A DNA stretch of 64,000 nucleotides, taken from NCBI GenBank assembly GCA_017562135.1, contig QEYB01000766.1, positions 1 through 64,000 of the forward strand, given 5' to 3'. This document shows, in pieces, positions 1-12,446 of the stretch (within the stretch, counting starts at the first letter, position 1; each line of letters opens with the position of its first letter). Origin of the DNA: Dipylidium caninum. Lineage: Eukaryota > Platyhelminthes > Cestoda > Cyclophyllidea > Dipylidiidae. The translations under genes and the position numbers were made by a program. Under the pieces are notes generated by a model that had not been told where the DNA came from, did not search any database, and worked only from the letters and a program-made list of their open reading frames with translations.

Positions 1-3000
1 GAGATCGCATCCCCTGACCCCAAGTTCTTGAATTAATGTTGTGAATTTACCGTGGGGTTCAGTCACAGGATAATAGAAGGCGGGGGTTCAGCTCAAACAC
101 GGACCCATTCGGGATTAATTCACAGTCCAGCACTAAAAATCTACGAAATTCATAAAATCTGGATACCATGCAGTTGGGCTCAAGGTTGTAGGCTGCTTCT
201 TTGCGCCAACAGGTAGACGAGGTGCTCCACGCGTAGTGCTGCGTTGCTCACGAAGCTGAACAACTACGTACACGGCTGACTTTCCCTCGGAATGGGTAGA
301 GAGAACCACTCGGCTGCACTGACGGTAGAGAAGGATACTTTCAGTCATCCAGCTCAGAAGAAGAATGGTGACAATTGTCGGTGGAAAAGACTGCATTCAC
401 CTCTGAGTCCAGTACTTTGACCGGGCACTTGCGATGGTGAGGGATTTCCAGACGTGACGCCACAAAGTGCACATTCTTGCTGACAGCGCTCACGTCATTT
501 CGAGAGCAGTACTGTTTTGTCCGTCTGCTTTGAAAAGCCTTTCGCTGTCCGTGGAATTTTGAGTTGGTCCACAAACCGTGCAGCGTAGTGTGGACGCAAT
601 GTCGAGCTAATTGACGTTGTCACGCGAGTCTCCCTTGAATCTGCAACTGTGCCTTCGAGTGTAATGCAGGGAGAGGAATGAAGATCGTGCAAGATCAGGA
701 GCGGATTGTTGTCTCTGCCACGCGTCCGCTTACTCTCTTCTCCCGCGAACTGACGCGCTCATTCTCGAGAAGTGGTGAAAGAAAGCCACTTTGGTCGAGT
801 GCATAAATGCTAAGAAGTCTTTCTATGAAGGAACACATTCGCATGACGGTTTCTGCCTGTTTTGCGAAGTGTCCGCATTCTAGGGTGGTAGGAGGCACAT
901 GTCGAACAAAGCGATACGGAATAAGACATGTAAATTACAGTCCATCTGCCCATTCCTCCACTCCCCTCAAGAGTACGATCTCTCGGCCAAGTGAAGGATG
1001 TTGGCAAGACTAGTTGACGGCAGGCCTCCTCTCTGTTTCAACAAGTGAAGACGGTCACCTATGAAGCCGCCCACATGGAGCCTGACCATGGACTGTGCAG
1101 CAGTTTATGCAACTCACCGTAGCATCGACTTATGGACAGAAGAGTGCAACATGGGCAGGCGTAAGCAAGGTGGAAGCACCGCCAACGTTGTCACCCGGGT
1201 TGAGCCACGTCGCATTTGGCATTAGAAGCTAAAAGAAGTGTAAATTCTTCATGGGTGGACCAGCGTGTGGTGACGACTCTGGAAAGCCATTCTCGTCGAC
1301 CGGTCACCTGCCCTGACAGCCACTCAATTGACTCAAGTGAACTTTCCCCCTCCTGCACCCACTCACGTTTAAGTCAAGCGGTACCGCGACTGGTGAGTGG
1401 GCGGTTTCGGATTGCGCACGTGGGGAAAATCCTGCGTCAAGGAATGGTCTCATCAGCACTGGATATACCATGCGACAGGCGATTATTGCAAACTCGTACA
1501 CGGATGAAGATGTTGATTGTGAAATCAGGTAGGGGGGAGCAGAGATCCTTTTGATTCAGGAACGAGAATCGTGGCTGGTGTCAGATAGAGCGTCGCAGGG
1601 TTAGATAAGTTGAGCCGAGTGTCTGAATGGTGTTCGTGTGGAAGTTAGAGCATGGTTGCGGAGTGAGTAGATTGGGAGAGGAGGACTAGAGAGATGTTGG
1701 ATTTAACCCTCGGGTTAGGGACTGCGAAACTAACTTTCACTTCTAAGTGCGGTTGCACACACGAGTGTTGCGTAGTAGTCAGTGTGTACAAACTGGTAGT
1801 GCAAGGGTTAATGCAATTCATGACGTGGGGGCAACACAGAAAGATGGAGATTGTGAAAGAGCGTGTGTCCGGTCACGGGGGAGTGAAATGAATTATTATT
1901 TCTGTCAATGCACAGTGCCGGAGCGAGGGCAACCGTTCAGCCCCGTATTAGGCAAAGGTAGTAGGGGATCGACAATGCGGCCGCAGAGTCCACACGCGCG
2001 GAAGCAACATGAGCTAGACACCGCTAACGCAATGTGCAGATCTGCCAGGTCGGCTGGTAAATCAGGGCTAGAGGTGAGGAGCTGAGCGGAATCACGGAAG
2101 ACTGTGAGGATGTTATGCCACGAGTGATGACGGGAAAGTGATAACGCAGAAGTCACTCTTGAAGCCAAGTATGACCCGGGCGGTCAGATGGGTCATTATC
2201 TATTTCTTGCGTATATATCAGGTAAACAGAGCGGTCGCGTAATAGACCTGCAAAATGCATTAGTCGGGTCTTATTATTATGTGGATCCCGGGGCTTTATT
2301 AGCAGTTGACGGGATTAATGATGGTGGGTTTGACAGGGACAACTGCATGTCACACACACACTGTCGGAAATTTTGGGGTGGGAGTGTGCAGAGAGGATAC
2401 CCAAGCGCAAGGTCGTTGTCGCTTTACCCACAGGATTAACCAAACTAAATGCTTTGAAACAAAGTACAGAGAACAGCACCATCCTTCGCTTTGTTGAGCT
2501 CTCCACAGTAGCGGCACCCAGCAGACCACTCCAGCTCTCGTTGAGAGCGTTCTCGAGTGCATTCCTAATGTAATGTCTTGTGCCTGGTGCTGAAACAACA
2601 GGTTTCAAACATAGCAACGTCACTCGAAACATTAGAACGTCATCAGTGAAAAACTCTAACTTTTCATTTACTGTCAGAAGGTGAGACTTTTCAACTGAAG
2701 AAGGGAAATCGAGTGGAAAAGGAGGAATGGGAGTTCGCCACTTACAAAGGCATTCCATAGGTAGGATATAACTCGCCAGAGTGAGCAATTTCTCTGTCCC
2801 AGTGCCTCCGGGGAAAGAATGGCTTTGATGTCAGTCCATGCGATTTCAGTGGCACAGTGCAAAAGTGGGTTTGGCACTCGGGGGAGGACAATCAACATGT
2901 CGTTAAGTGAATTCGTGGTAGAAGTGACATCTCAACGTAGAAAGTGCAGTCAAGTATGCGCGGCGGCAAGTCAGAGTCTTTTGATGGTGATCGAGAGCTC

Positions 3001-4066
3001 GTAGTGGAGTGCAGTTGGTTGGAGGGCGAGAAATTTGAGATGTGATGCCAGTGTTTTGAAGAGAGGCCTCCGAGGTTATGTCACCCATGGGCAGAATCAT
3101 CAGTCATGTGAGCAATGAACTTCCGAAATTTATCAGGAGACGTTATAGCTTGGAATGTGCGTCGTTTATTGAAATAATTTATGATTATCGTGGTCATATT
3201 CCACTACACTTATGTTTAGAATGCCATATGCAAAATATCGGTACATATTGTCAACCTTTTAAAAGTGTCTGTCGTTTACTAATCTACCGACGCACTGTTG
3301 AGTTTTCTCCGAAGTTTTCTGCAAACTAAGTCAAGCCGTTTACTGGAACACAATCTGACCGAGTTAGTGGCCCTCTTCCATGGAATATGGATGGTGTGGC
3401 ACCAACAGAAGAAATGAAATGGGTCTTGCGAGGCAATAAGGTTTTTTCTCTCATTCAACCTTTTGAGGCACTATCCGATTACCAAACGAGGCCACCGAAG
3501 GACTTTGAATCAGCCTATGCAAAACTTGCGGTGTTACAAATGCATTACAAACTGGTGGATTATAAATTAGGTTAGAATGAGCACACCAAAATGACGACAT
3601 TTTTGCCGTTTAAATGGAGCTAGCGAGCGCCTTGTTGCAGGAGCTTGGCAACTGACAGAGCGCTCAACACGACTCGTGAGTGGTGTTCGCACACTCGGTT
3701 CGCCGCGTGCGTGATTGGACGGCGTGGAGGCCGCGTATCGATTTAACCTGCCTGCCTACACCGAATAAAAGGCTGCTGTCAATGGCGCAGCGTCTAGCAG
3801 GCGCACTACGATGGCGGTGAAGCTCTCGTGTGGTGGAAAAATTCCTTCAAATTTCTCGTGTTCTTCTTCAATGCCATCGTCTTTGTAAGCCTATGCAAAT
3901 TTTTTACCCTTAACCAACTACATGGATCTCCACATTTCACCAATACACCTGTGTTGACTCTAGGTTGGTGGTGGCATTATGGACGGCTGGGGCGCCTACC
4001 TCTTGGTTGAAGGCCTCCAAAGCTGCTTCATCGTTTCTCTCGCTCTCCCTGGCTTCATTACTGCCT
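1..4066 (+). repeat. Segmental duplication, copy A (partner 15045-18552)
   Basis: This block aligns along most of its length with 15045-18552 in the same orientation, with many substitutions and one- to three-base indels. Clear anchor points are the stretch near 133 against 15109, the stretch near 2400 against 16860, and the block around 3660-4066 against 18120-18552, which is the best preserved. Bases about 1460-2275 have no clear counterpart and are replaced in the partner by about 16385-16775. Similarity is already present at base 1, so the left edge lies outside the window. The right edge is sharp and falls inside a tetraspanin exon at about 4066. No gene other than the tetraspanin fragment was found in it; short ORFs here are not conserved between the copies. 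Confidence 0.85.
3811..4066 (+). pseudogene. Truncated tetraspanin fragment (exon 1 and part of exon 2)
   Basis: This is a partial copy of the intact tetraspanin at 18292. Exon 1 (3811-3884) keeps the start codon, the first codons MAVKLSCGGK and the GTAAGC donor. It is 74 bases rather than 72, because two bases are inserted after the tenth codon, so the frame is lost. Exon 2 starts at 3964 after a TAG acceptor and reads VGGGIM, then carries one inserted and one missing base relative to the intact gene. Similarity ends abruptly near 4066, about 100 bases into the 180-base exon, so TM2, TM3, the large loop and TM4 are absent. A TATA-like AATAAAAG at 3764-3771 is kept, so the fragment could still be transcribed. 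It cannot encode a tetraspanin. Confidence 0.85.
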
Positions 4067-6230
4067 ACCTGAGGATTCGCAACATCGCCTCTATATGTGC
4101 GCAGATGTGGTAATCAAAATTTAAAATAAATATATAAATTGGATTACGCATGTTCGTGAGTAAGAATTTCCTTCAAACAAAATCCTTGCTACTACCACCG
4201 CTTTTCGGTCAGGTGGTTTGTTTATTTGCGGTCACAAAAGTACGGACACACTCCGCTTCAAACGGATGCAGTCATTCAGACCCTTTCCACGTTCACCTCG
4301 TCGGCAGTCAGGATGATTTGAATGGAGGTCGAGATTCCACGAGTCTGCTAAATCTTCGCCACCACCTCACAACAATTACAAGTTCCGATGTGAATAGTTA
4401 AGGGGAACTGCGGAGTGACTTCACGTGACAGTTAATCTTCGCTTTCGCAACAGGCGAAATAGCATGTGAGAATAAGAAGAAAAGGAGGGAAGAAGAGGCG
4501 TTGCTTCATCAAACCCCGTGCCAATTAAAACTTACTGGCTTCTCCAAGTGGGTTTCATCGCGAGATGATCCCCACACAAGCCTGCGGTCCATTCCCGCCT
4601 CGCCGCTGTCCGTCGCGTCTTGAAACGATTGAGAAGAATAAGGAATCATTAAATGCCAAATCAGTGGTCGAGGCGAATTAGGCTGTGGACGGTGGCGGAA
4701 GTCCTCGAATGCCGCCTTGCATTTCACAATCGAAGAGGTCTTCGAGACAGGCGTCTCCGAGTTGGCCGCAGGGGCATCAGAAGAGAGCACGCGACCTGCG
4801 CTCCGTTGACGTGTTCAAAGAAATCACACTCCTCGAGGTGTTGGCCAAGGCTCAGACGAGAGAAGGCCCTGGGTCCCGCACTCATTATCTCGTTCTTGGT
4901 GTGACCTGAAGCGAAGGCCTCATGTCTAAAAGATTGGATTCCTCGACTTTTTGTCTGCGTTCATTGCATTTGGAGACTGTCGCATCACTGATGAATCAAC
5001 GCATGCGCTGTCTGCATCGCATTTCCCGTGACATGCTTTCCTGAGTCGAGTGCTACAGGGGACTTGAGAAAATTGGACCACAATGAGGTGAAGAGAGGCG
5101 TGAAAATGTTTAGTGGTCTGAGGACGAGTACACTTGTGTGAGGAGCCTAAAAGAACCGGACTTTTCGTTTGCTTTTGTCCACTGATTCCCTATCGAAGCC
5201 CATAAGGAGCAGGTTTGGGTGTTGAAGGCATGAGAAGGCGGCAACAGGTTAGTCGCCACGAGAACATGTAGTTGGCACTTGCTGAAAAGATCTGCGTCTA
5301 ACGAGTGCAGGTGAAAGTGGAACTGGAGGAGTATCCTCAAGGAAACACTCGAGTGAGAGTTGAGTGCTCAGAATGGCGTCGTAGTGAGAAAACGGCACTC
5401 TGTGTCACCTGCTCGTATGTTCAATATCAACGCGAAAAGCGCTTCCAAACGAGTAGCAACATGCCAGTTGCTCCGTAGCCCGAGTCCACAGTCACTTCAA
5501 GAGTTGAGTTCAAGAAAGGGATGCTCCCAGTGACACAAAAATTAAGATTAATTGGAGAGCTCGAATAAAGTGGGAATCTCCACACTCTACGGATGACCTT
5601 TCATCACGAACGAGAATAGCGAAGAAGTGGAGTTAAGTGGGAAATAGGGAGAGGGAATCTTCTTGGCAGATGTCGAAATCTGTTCCGCTTTTTAATTGTC
5701 GCAGTGGCCCCAAACATACGTGGGTGAACGAAAACACCTAACGGAGCATGCCAAACGCTAAGACAGAAAACACGCTCTTTTCTTGCCTCGCCTCGTTATT
5801 TAAACGTGGCATTTAAATATCGAGGGCCTTCACACACACACACGCACAAACACACACACACACACACACACGGTTAGTTGCGGTAAATGATAAGTCAACT
5901 GGTCAGGTGTAAAATTCACCGAATGACTGGGTGGCGGATGTTGCGGTGGTGTGCTGGGTGGGTGGGTGTGGTGGGTGTGGCGAAGCATGAGGCGGCAGAC
6001 AGACAGTACGAGAGTAAATCGAGCGCGCACGAATGCACACCAAGGTCACCGAAGCCAGGATCTGAGCCAATCAGGACGGAGAACGCGTGCGTGTATGTAT
6101 GAGTGCTGCGTGGGCCCGTGGTGAACGTGTGTGCACGCATGCATGCATGAGCACACTTCACGTGTCACTCGAAATAAAATGATGCCCGACGGGGTTATTC
6201 AACTTAGAAGACTTCTATAATCCTCTCCAT
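4067..6230. other. Intergenic stretch without a recognised gene
   Basis: This follows the edge of the duplicated fragment and precedes the first exon of the third tetraspanin. ORFs here are short, overlap on both strands and lack splice-site context or recognisable motifs. The only clear structure is a CA-dinucleotide tract near 5830-5871, followed by a GTG/TGG-rich stretch to about 5980. Confidence 0.5.
5830..5871. repeat. (CA)n microsatellite
   Basis: About 42 bases of alternating CA, interrupted by a few G and A substitutions. It gives long but meaningless cysteine/valine reading frames on the minus strand. Confidence 0.9.
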
Positions 6231-6283
6231 CATGCGACGCCTCTGCCACTACCTCGGCCTACCTCCTCATCGCGCTAGCCGTC

Positions 6284-8212
6284 GTAAGTCTCTAGCCTTT
6301 AGCTTATTTTTGCACTCTGCACGGTCAATCGGCTCTCTTCTTGCTCAATAAGCAACGCCTTTCCCCAGGCATAATTCATTTGCGGTGAATTCTGATTGTA
6401 CCCTTGACCTCTTCGCGCACGTCGACAAAACTCATGCGCCCAGACTTCGTTTTCCTGAGCCTCCAATGGCGTGGCTTCGAAAAAATGCACCAGTTCTCAT
6501 ACTGTTAACTCTCCGGACATGGAATCCGCATCGACAAATAAGTCTAGGAACGAGTTTGTGTCACAAATGTGCAAATGTTTGCCTGACAATGCACTTTCTG
6601 CTGACATCGGTAGTAAGGGTTTAATTTAATCGAAATGCTCCTCCCACTGTCTCCGGACCTCAATTCTATTAACTTCTATTCCTTCGACTCCTCTTGTTGG
6701 CAAATCCATTTTAATTGTCGAACTCCGTCCTCTGTTCCTCGTTGTCATTCGGTCAGTTCAATAGTCTTGTCGAGGCTTGTCCACTTCCTCGAATGGGACG
6801 AGGTCCGAACCAGTCACCTGACTAGGCCCATGTATGTTAATTTACGACAAAGAGTGATTGATGGCCGCTGCAAGCGCGGCTGTGCAATGTTTAATCTCAC
6901 TGAGTTGCCTTTTTGACCGCGACCAAATTACACCGTTTTCTCGTTGCAATTTTTACTCTCCCCTATTCCTCATCGCGATATTTCGTCCGACCTGCCAATC
7001 GGTTCATTTCGCGGTCTGACATCCGAGGTGGATGGCAGTCAAGTGCGCCGCACCACCGTTGTCATCTATCCTAACGAACCTTGGAGAGTGACTGCATTCA
7101 CGTTTATTTGAGCATTTAGCATTGCACCACATCACGAAAGATGGTGAGGTCGCGTAAGCTGCTCGATCCCATGACGCGACGCAAGTCATCGGGACTGAAT
7201 TCGTAGCTGCCGCTCTGCCGCGGCCTAAGATGGTACAGTTGAGCGATTTCGTCATTTGACCAACCCCAAACCGTGAATATCCATCATCCAACTTGCAGAT
7301 TTTCGAACAACCAGATTGTGGTGCCAGCGAGACAAACACGTCACATATATGTGACGACGGAGTAACAATTGAGACTGTCAGACAATCCCATGGAAAAGTG
7401 AGTATGGGAAAGGCAAGAATAGCAGGCCTCATATAATCTGTGACAAAGTCAAATCTGCGAGCAGGAGGTGAGGGGACAGGCGACAAGGAGTGTCTGCGGG
7501 TGTTCATTGAGCTGATAGGGGAAGTGTGGGTCTCGGGAGGTGCCAACCAACTTCCACCGCTCCGCTCGCAGCGAGTCTATCGACGAAGAACTCCGTAACG
7601 CACTTCCACGCAGGCCATCAAGAACTTTGAGGTATTTCATACGCTTGTTCGTTCGGTAGAAAGAGAAAAACCTTTTCATTTTCATCAGCCGCAATGGATG
7701 AAGCGATTGGTTCTGCACGGCAGCTTCCTTCCACTCCGCCAGTGCTGAATGGGAGCTCTTGATCGTGTCTGTGCCCAGAGAGAAGGGGTTTTTCCGTGTG
7801 GTGGTTTGAAATTCCACGTGCTTAATGGCCTTCCAACTCACGTGAGGCTCCTCCTTGCCCTCCTCCTCCTCTGTTGCACGCCCTTTTCCGTGCTTGTCTA
7901 CTCAACTTCTGCTGAGGCACATTTGTCGTACATAAGTCTACCGAGTTGGGAATTAAAACGAAAATCCTACATAGTGTATTTGTGACGCTGTAAACGAAAG
8001 CGGGGTGTTTACAGGCCCCCCCCCTTCCCGCTAGAAGGAAAATCTTTTCTCTTGTGTTAATCCGCCGTTTGGAGGTATCCTGGATTTCTTCGACTTGCTT
8101 CAGCCACCCAGGAAACCCTCTCAGTGGAATTCATACCCCGCAGTTAATTTCACCACGACTTTCCTTAAATCCAACGCTTGCAAATCTCCTCCAGTAAGCT
8201 TCCCCATTGCAG
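6284..8212. other. Intron 1 of the third tetraspanin (inferred)
   Basis: Large inferred intron. Two stretches inside look coding: a plus-strand piece at 7315-7413 flanked by a CAG acceptor and GTGAGT donor, and a minus-strand ORF at 7449-7841. Neither could be tied to a recognised gene. A poly-C run occurs near 8020. Confidence 0.4.
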
Positions 8213-8811
8213 TTTCTCGGCTTTCGTCGCGTTTGGCATTTATCTGCACTTACTACCTCGAGACCCCAAGGATCAAGGACATCCGCCATCAACCTGAACC
8301 CTCATCGTTTCTGAAGACCTACGGTGGCGTCATTATCATCGTTGTCATCGTCGGCTGCGTTGGCGCATTCCTCCTGATACTCTGTCTCTGTGGAGCGGTA
8401 CGTGGAACAGGCCTCCGGATTGGCTGTGATGCGATGATAATGATGATATCCGAGCCAACTGAAGGTCACAGACGACAGTAAATGAGCCGTCAATTGTGCA
8501 ACGGTGATCTCATACCTTACTGGTAAAAAGTCATGGCGATGAGAGCACTCTCCCGCCATTCACCTCAGGTTGACCGACTTTCGTGAGCTCTTCTACGATT
8601 TCACCCACTGCTCGCGAATTTCGCTAGTAGTTGAGACTATTTGCAGTCCTTCGTCACGCCTTGAAACGATGTCTCCTAAGTTGCAACACAATTGTCAACG
8701 TTACCGTCAGCGCACAGAGAGCTTTGACGGTAGTGGGAGATCAGCATTCTGTGGCCTATGATTAATCACGCCTGTTGAGCCTGTTGACACGATATTGCAG
8801 CGGTCTCCTCG

Positions 8812-8990
8812 TTCACCCCGATCTCCTCGACCTCCTCGTTTTTCCTCGTCTTCCTCGTTTTCCTCGTACTCCTCGAACTCCCCGCTCTCCGCGTCCTCCT
8901 CGAACTCCCCGTACTCCGCGTCCCTCGAACTCCCCGTACTCCGCGTACTCCTCGTTCTCCGCGTACTCCTCGTTTTTCACTTTCCTCCCT
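8812..8990. repeat. Degenerate pyrimidine-rich CTCCTCG-type repeat
   Basis: Repeated CTC/CCTCG/TCCTCGT units, with the purine complement on the minus strand, form a low-complexity tract in intron 2 of the third tetraspanin, just before its TM3 exon. The long ORFs on both strands here come from the repeat (Pro/Arg- and Glu/Arg-rich) and are not credible proteins. Confidence 0.8.
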
Positions 8991-10990
8991 TTTCTCTACT
9001 TCTACCTCCAGTTTACAATGCTCAACGCACTCGCCCTCTTCAGTCACTTATCTGCGGGGCTAACGTCCTATAACCTGAGGGAAGATGTAAGTTGTCCTTC
9101 TTTTCCCCTTCTCATCGATACTCATTCAGTTAATGCCCGCGGGCTCTGCATGAGATTCGCGGCTTTATCAGTGAAGCCGAAGAGTCGAACGAATCCGAGG
9201 CCCACTTCATTCTCGAGGCCTCCAGCGAAGGGTAAGATTTTTCCCTTTCCGTCTGTACTTCACCAAGCTGACACTCCTCATTTGCCACCAAAGCTGCCAC
9301 CGTAGGGCAGTCCCCTTCACTTCGGCCACGACGACATACGCCGTCGCTGCCACACTAACACGCGGAATGTGTCCGCGACCAGTTGGCAGCGGGACGACCG
9401 ACGACGACGTCTCTCGTGGCAAACACGTTCATGGAGGGCATTCATTCGCTGAAAAGGATGTTAGCGTCAGGACAATGAAACATTCGAATCGGTTTCATTG
9501 TCAGCCTACACTGAAAGTATCTTCGGTGGTGCTTTGACCATTCGCTTGTCGATCGGAAAATCGAGATGTTTCGGTCTGCATTTTCATAATCTCTCTGGAC
9601 AAATATGCCCAAATCAGGATTAGTCGGGCATGTGCCCTTTATCCAAGTACTCATTTGAAATCCAACAATACCAAATCGCCACATGGGAACGCAGTTTGTG
9701 TCAGCTTCCACCTGCCTTTAACGGCGCGCAGACATTTCTCCTCTCCTCTACTCTGGCCGCCAACAGGGCAGCTTGTTGGGCCAAGCAGGACTTCCTGGCA
9801 GAGGAAGAGGGAGCTCCTCCCTCTAGTTTCCCCCTGCCCCACTGTCCGCCCTCCCCACCTCTCTTCTGCCCCATTAGGACTTGCGACGTCCTCACTCTCA
9901 TTGGCAATGTCCACCGCCGAGTAAATGTCAAGTCTTTTCTCAATTCTTGAAAGGCATTGCAAACATTTGACGCCCTTTGAAGGTTGATTCCAGTAGTTCC
10001 CAATATAGGAGGGCAAAATATTATACATCGAGGTGGCATTTTTCAAAGACCTTTGATCTGGTAGACTGCAAGCATCCTTTGTTAATGTTGACAGCGATAC
10101 GATCAAGACTGCTTCAGGAATTGCACTCCTTACTGCATATTAGTACAAGTGCTGCGGCGGTGACCGGCAGGACGACTGGAAGCGTGAGGCTCCTCTCTCC
10201 TGCGTGAATCCGAACCATCTCGAGGCCACCTGCAGGTATCTCCGGAATGTATGTGATGGTAAGTGTGTTCATTGCTTGAAGGCACCGCAAGAATACTGAC
10301 GTAGACGTAGCCCCCCCCCCCCCCGCATCCCTCAGTGGTGTGAGGAAGTGGCGGACGAGCGGTTTCTTTTCCTCCTACTCACATTTTGCGAAGGTGTGCC
10401 ACTTCCTTTAAAGGCTGCAAGAGAAGGCAGACTATTCAGGCGTAATTTCTCTCTAGTGAGCAAGTTACTTTGCAGTATCGAGGCAATGCTACTGAACACT
10501 GTTAGGTAACATGGGGTTTGGGTGCTGTCAAGTTGCCCAAACGCAATTAGTGGATTCGAGGCAGACGTCTTCTTAAATTAGACCCTGAACTAAGTAACAT
10601 CGTAGAAGCCGTAAGCCTTTCATTCACAAATAGATGCCACAAATTGGCGGCATTGAATATGCGCAGTTGAAAGTAGAAGCACATAAGGAGGAGACAGCAA
10701 AGTGGTGAAGGCAAATGTGGTTATTCTGAGCCGGCATCGAGACAAACCAACGACCCCAACTGGTGATTTTGCCCAGTCGAGGAAACTCCTCCTTCTTTCT
10801 AAAGCCCTTTCGAACTGCCTTAACTTGTGAGTGTCTCTGAGAGTTGCTCTGTAGGGGATGTGGATTCGTTACTAGCCTTTTGGCAATGCCAGCCTAGCAG
10901 ACATGTAGTGGAAAACACGCGGCTGGGAGGGTGACACGACGGTGGCGTTTGGCGAGCATCAAACGATGAACCACATTTGTCGAATAATAA

Positions 10991-11062
10991 AGAGGAGGAG
11001 GACAGGAGGAAGAAGAAGAGGAGCCAAGGAGGAGGAGGAGGAGGAGGAGGAGGAGAGGAGGC
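10991..11062. repeat. (GGA)n purine-rich repeat
   Basis: Runs of GAGGAG with GAA variants. The reverse strand reads as poly-leucine or poly-serine/proline, an artefact of the repeat. Confidence 0.85.
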
Positions 11063-11759
11063 AGTGTTGAGGCAATAAACCACACTGCTCGATTCACGGC
11101 GAGAGTGTCATGAGGCATCTGGCGGTTGACTCGCAAAGTACCATAAAAATATACAAGTTAATGTCGAGTGGAGAGTTAGTCAGGCGTGACCTTCAGTTTG
11201 CCAATAGGAACGCAAACTTCACACTTTGCGATGCGTCACGGCGGCAGAGAGTCCAACGCAGAGAGGCGTTCTCGGCGGAAATTTGACGGGAACTTGGTGG
11301 AGCGATGAACTGCTGACGTGTGCAAACAAACAACTTAAGTGAAGCCGCCGCAGTGAGACGAGAGCAGTGCAGGAGAGCACAGACGTGTGTGGCAGTGTCG
11401 GAAGATGGTGGTGCTCATTAAACCTCGTCTGCTGGCTAATCCACCACTCTGCTCCGTTGTCAGCTCAACTGGCAATAAAATGCGCAGTCGTGCTGGTCAC
11501 CTGTGGATTCCTTCGTTCTCCTTTAGGCCACCCGCCAGATATCAGCTTGGCAACTACGAAACGGGCGTTGAATGAGGGTAGAAAACGAAATGGTCGTTTG
11601 TTCGCATTATTTGTTATTTCCAATTGGGATATATTCCAGAGGGGTCTACGACTGTCGCCCTTTCCGAAAGCCCACTTGCACATTTGGATTTCACTGAGTG
11701 ATTCACGGCGTTTCAGGGCATAATTTTGACCATCGTGTCTTTTTCCCCTCTAAAGTAAT

Positions 11760-12312
11760 TCGTAGCTACGATAAACGCGTGCAGAGAAGGGTTTAATTTG
11801 TGGACGGGAAGTGAAGATTTCTGTGGTCGTCATTCAGTAGCGTTGTAGGGTGTCGATTGGGCAGGGTGCATGTTTTCCCTTCCTTCATTAAGTTTCTCGT
11901 GCATGGCATCAGTTAGGTGGACGGCCACGACCAGCGGAGGACACTTTCGCCTGTCAGTGGTAGGAAGCCGTGAAGGAATAATGGATGACCACGTCTCGGA
12001 CAGTCCACCCTGTGCCAAGTGCAATGGCTGTTGTTTGAATTTCGGCTTGGCAGAGTGTGTGCGAGCTGTCCTCCTTACCACCCAGTTGCTTGCTCATTTC
12101 GCATTATCAAAAGTGATGATTTGGTGTACAAAGGGTTGCAGTCGTGCATTACTGACGAAATGGAAAAAATGCACACTCGATCGGCTACATTTGCGTCAGT
12201 TGTTGGTAGGTCAGACACATACGAATCCTTTTTCCACTTTATTTATTGTGGGCGAATGTTTTTAACACAGCCGCAGGGACCACTGCTGCCTGGTCCGGAC
12301 CCACTTCGCGAC
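11760..12312 (-). mobile_element. Mariner-family transposase relic, copy 1
   Basis: The minus strand matches the relic at 29858-30480 through most of its length. Shared landmarks are a GGACCAGGCAGCAGTG block at the left end, an AATAAATAAAGT stretch, and a translated segment containing KPKFKQQPL and LSETWSSII. The relatedness of the 29 kb copies to mariner transposase (the Tc1/mariner superfamily) carries the identification over. Frames are broken several times, the helix-turn-helix part is missing, and no terminal inverted repeats were recognised, so it is an old dead copy. It sits inside intron 5 of the third tetraspanin, in antisense orientation. Confidence 0.65.
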
Positions 12313-12349
12313 TAGTTGTTAAATTTGGATTCCACCGTCGTCTTTAATT

Positions 12350-12446
12350 CCTCCACCTCCACCTCCACCTCCACCTCCTGCACCTCCTGCACCTCCGCCT
12401 GCTCAATGTCCTCCCCATCCTCCTCCTCCTCCTCCTCCTCCTCGTT
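12350..12446. repeat. CCACCT/CCTCCT trinucleotide-type repeat
   Basis: Imperfect (CCACCT)n followed by (CCT)n. On the minus strand it reads as a Glu/Val-rich acidic ORF ending in a stop at 12312. I do not call that a gene, since the repeat alone explains the open frame. Confidence 0.8.

Noticed and set aside
7315..7413. Plus-strand open piece with CAG acceptor and GTGAGT donor, reading IFEQPDCGASETNTSH
   Set aside because: It lies in the inferred first intron of the third tetraspanin, does not match that exon plan, and has an equally open frame on the other strand. No partner exon was found.
7449..7841. Minus-strand ORF of about 130 codons
   Set aside because: No recognised motif, unclear splice borders and no similar copy elsewhere; probably chance in intronic sequence.
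8766..9305. Long Pro/Arg- and Glu/Arg-rich ORFs on both strands
   Set aside because: Entirely explained by the CTCCTCG repeat; the same bases encode the TM3 exon of the third tetraspanin in another frame.
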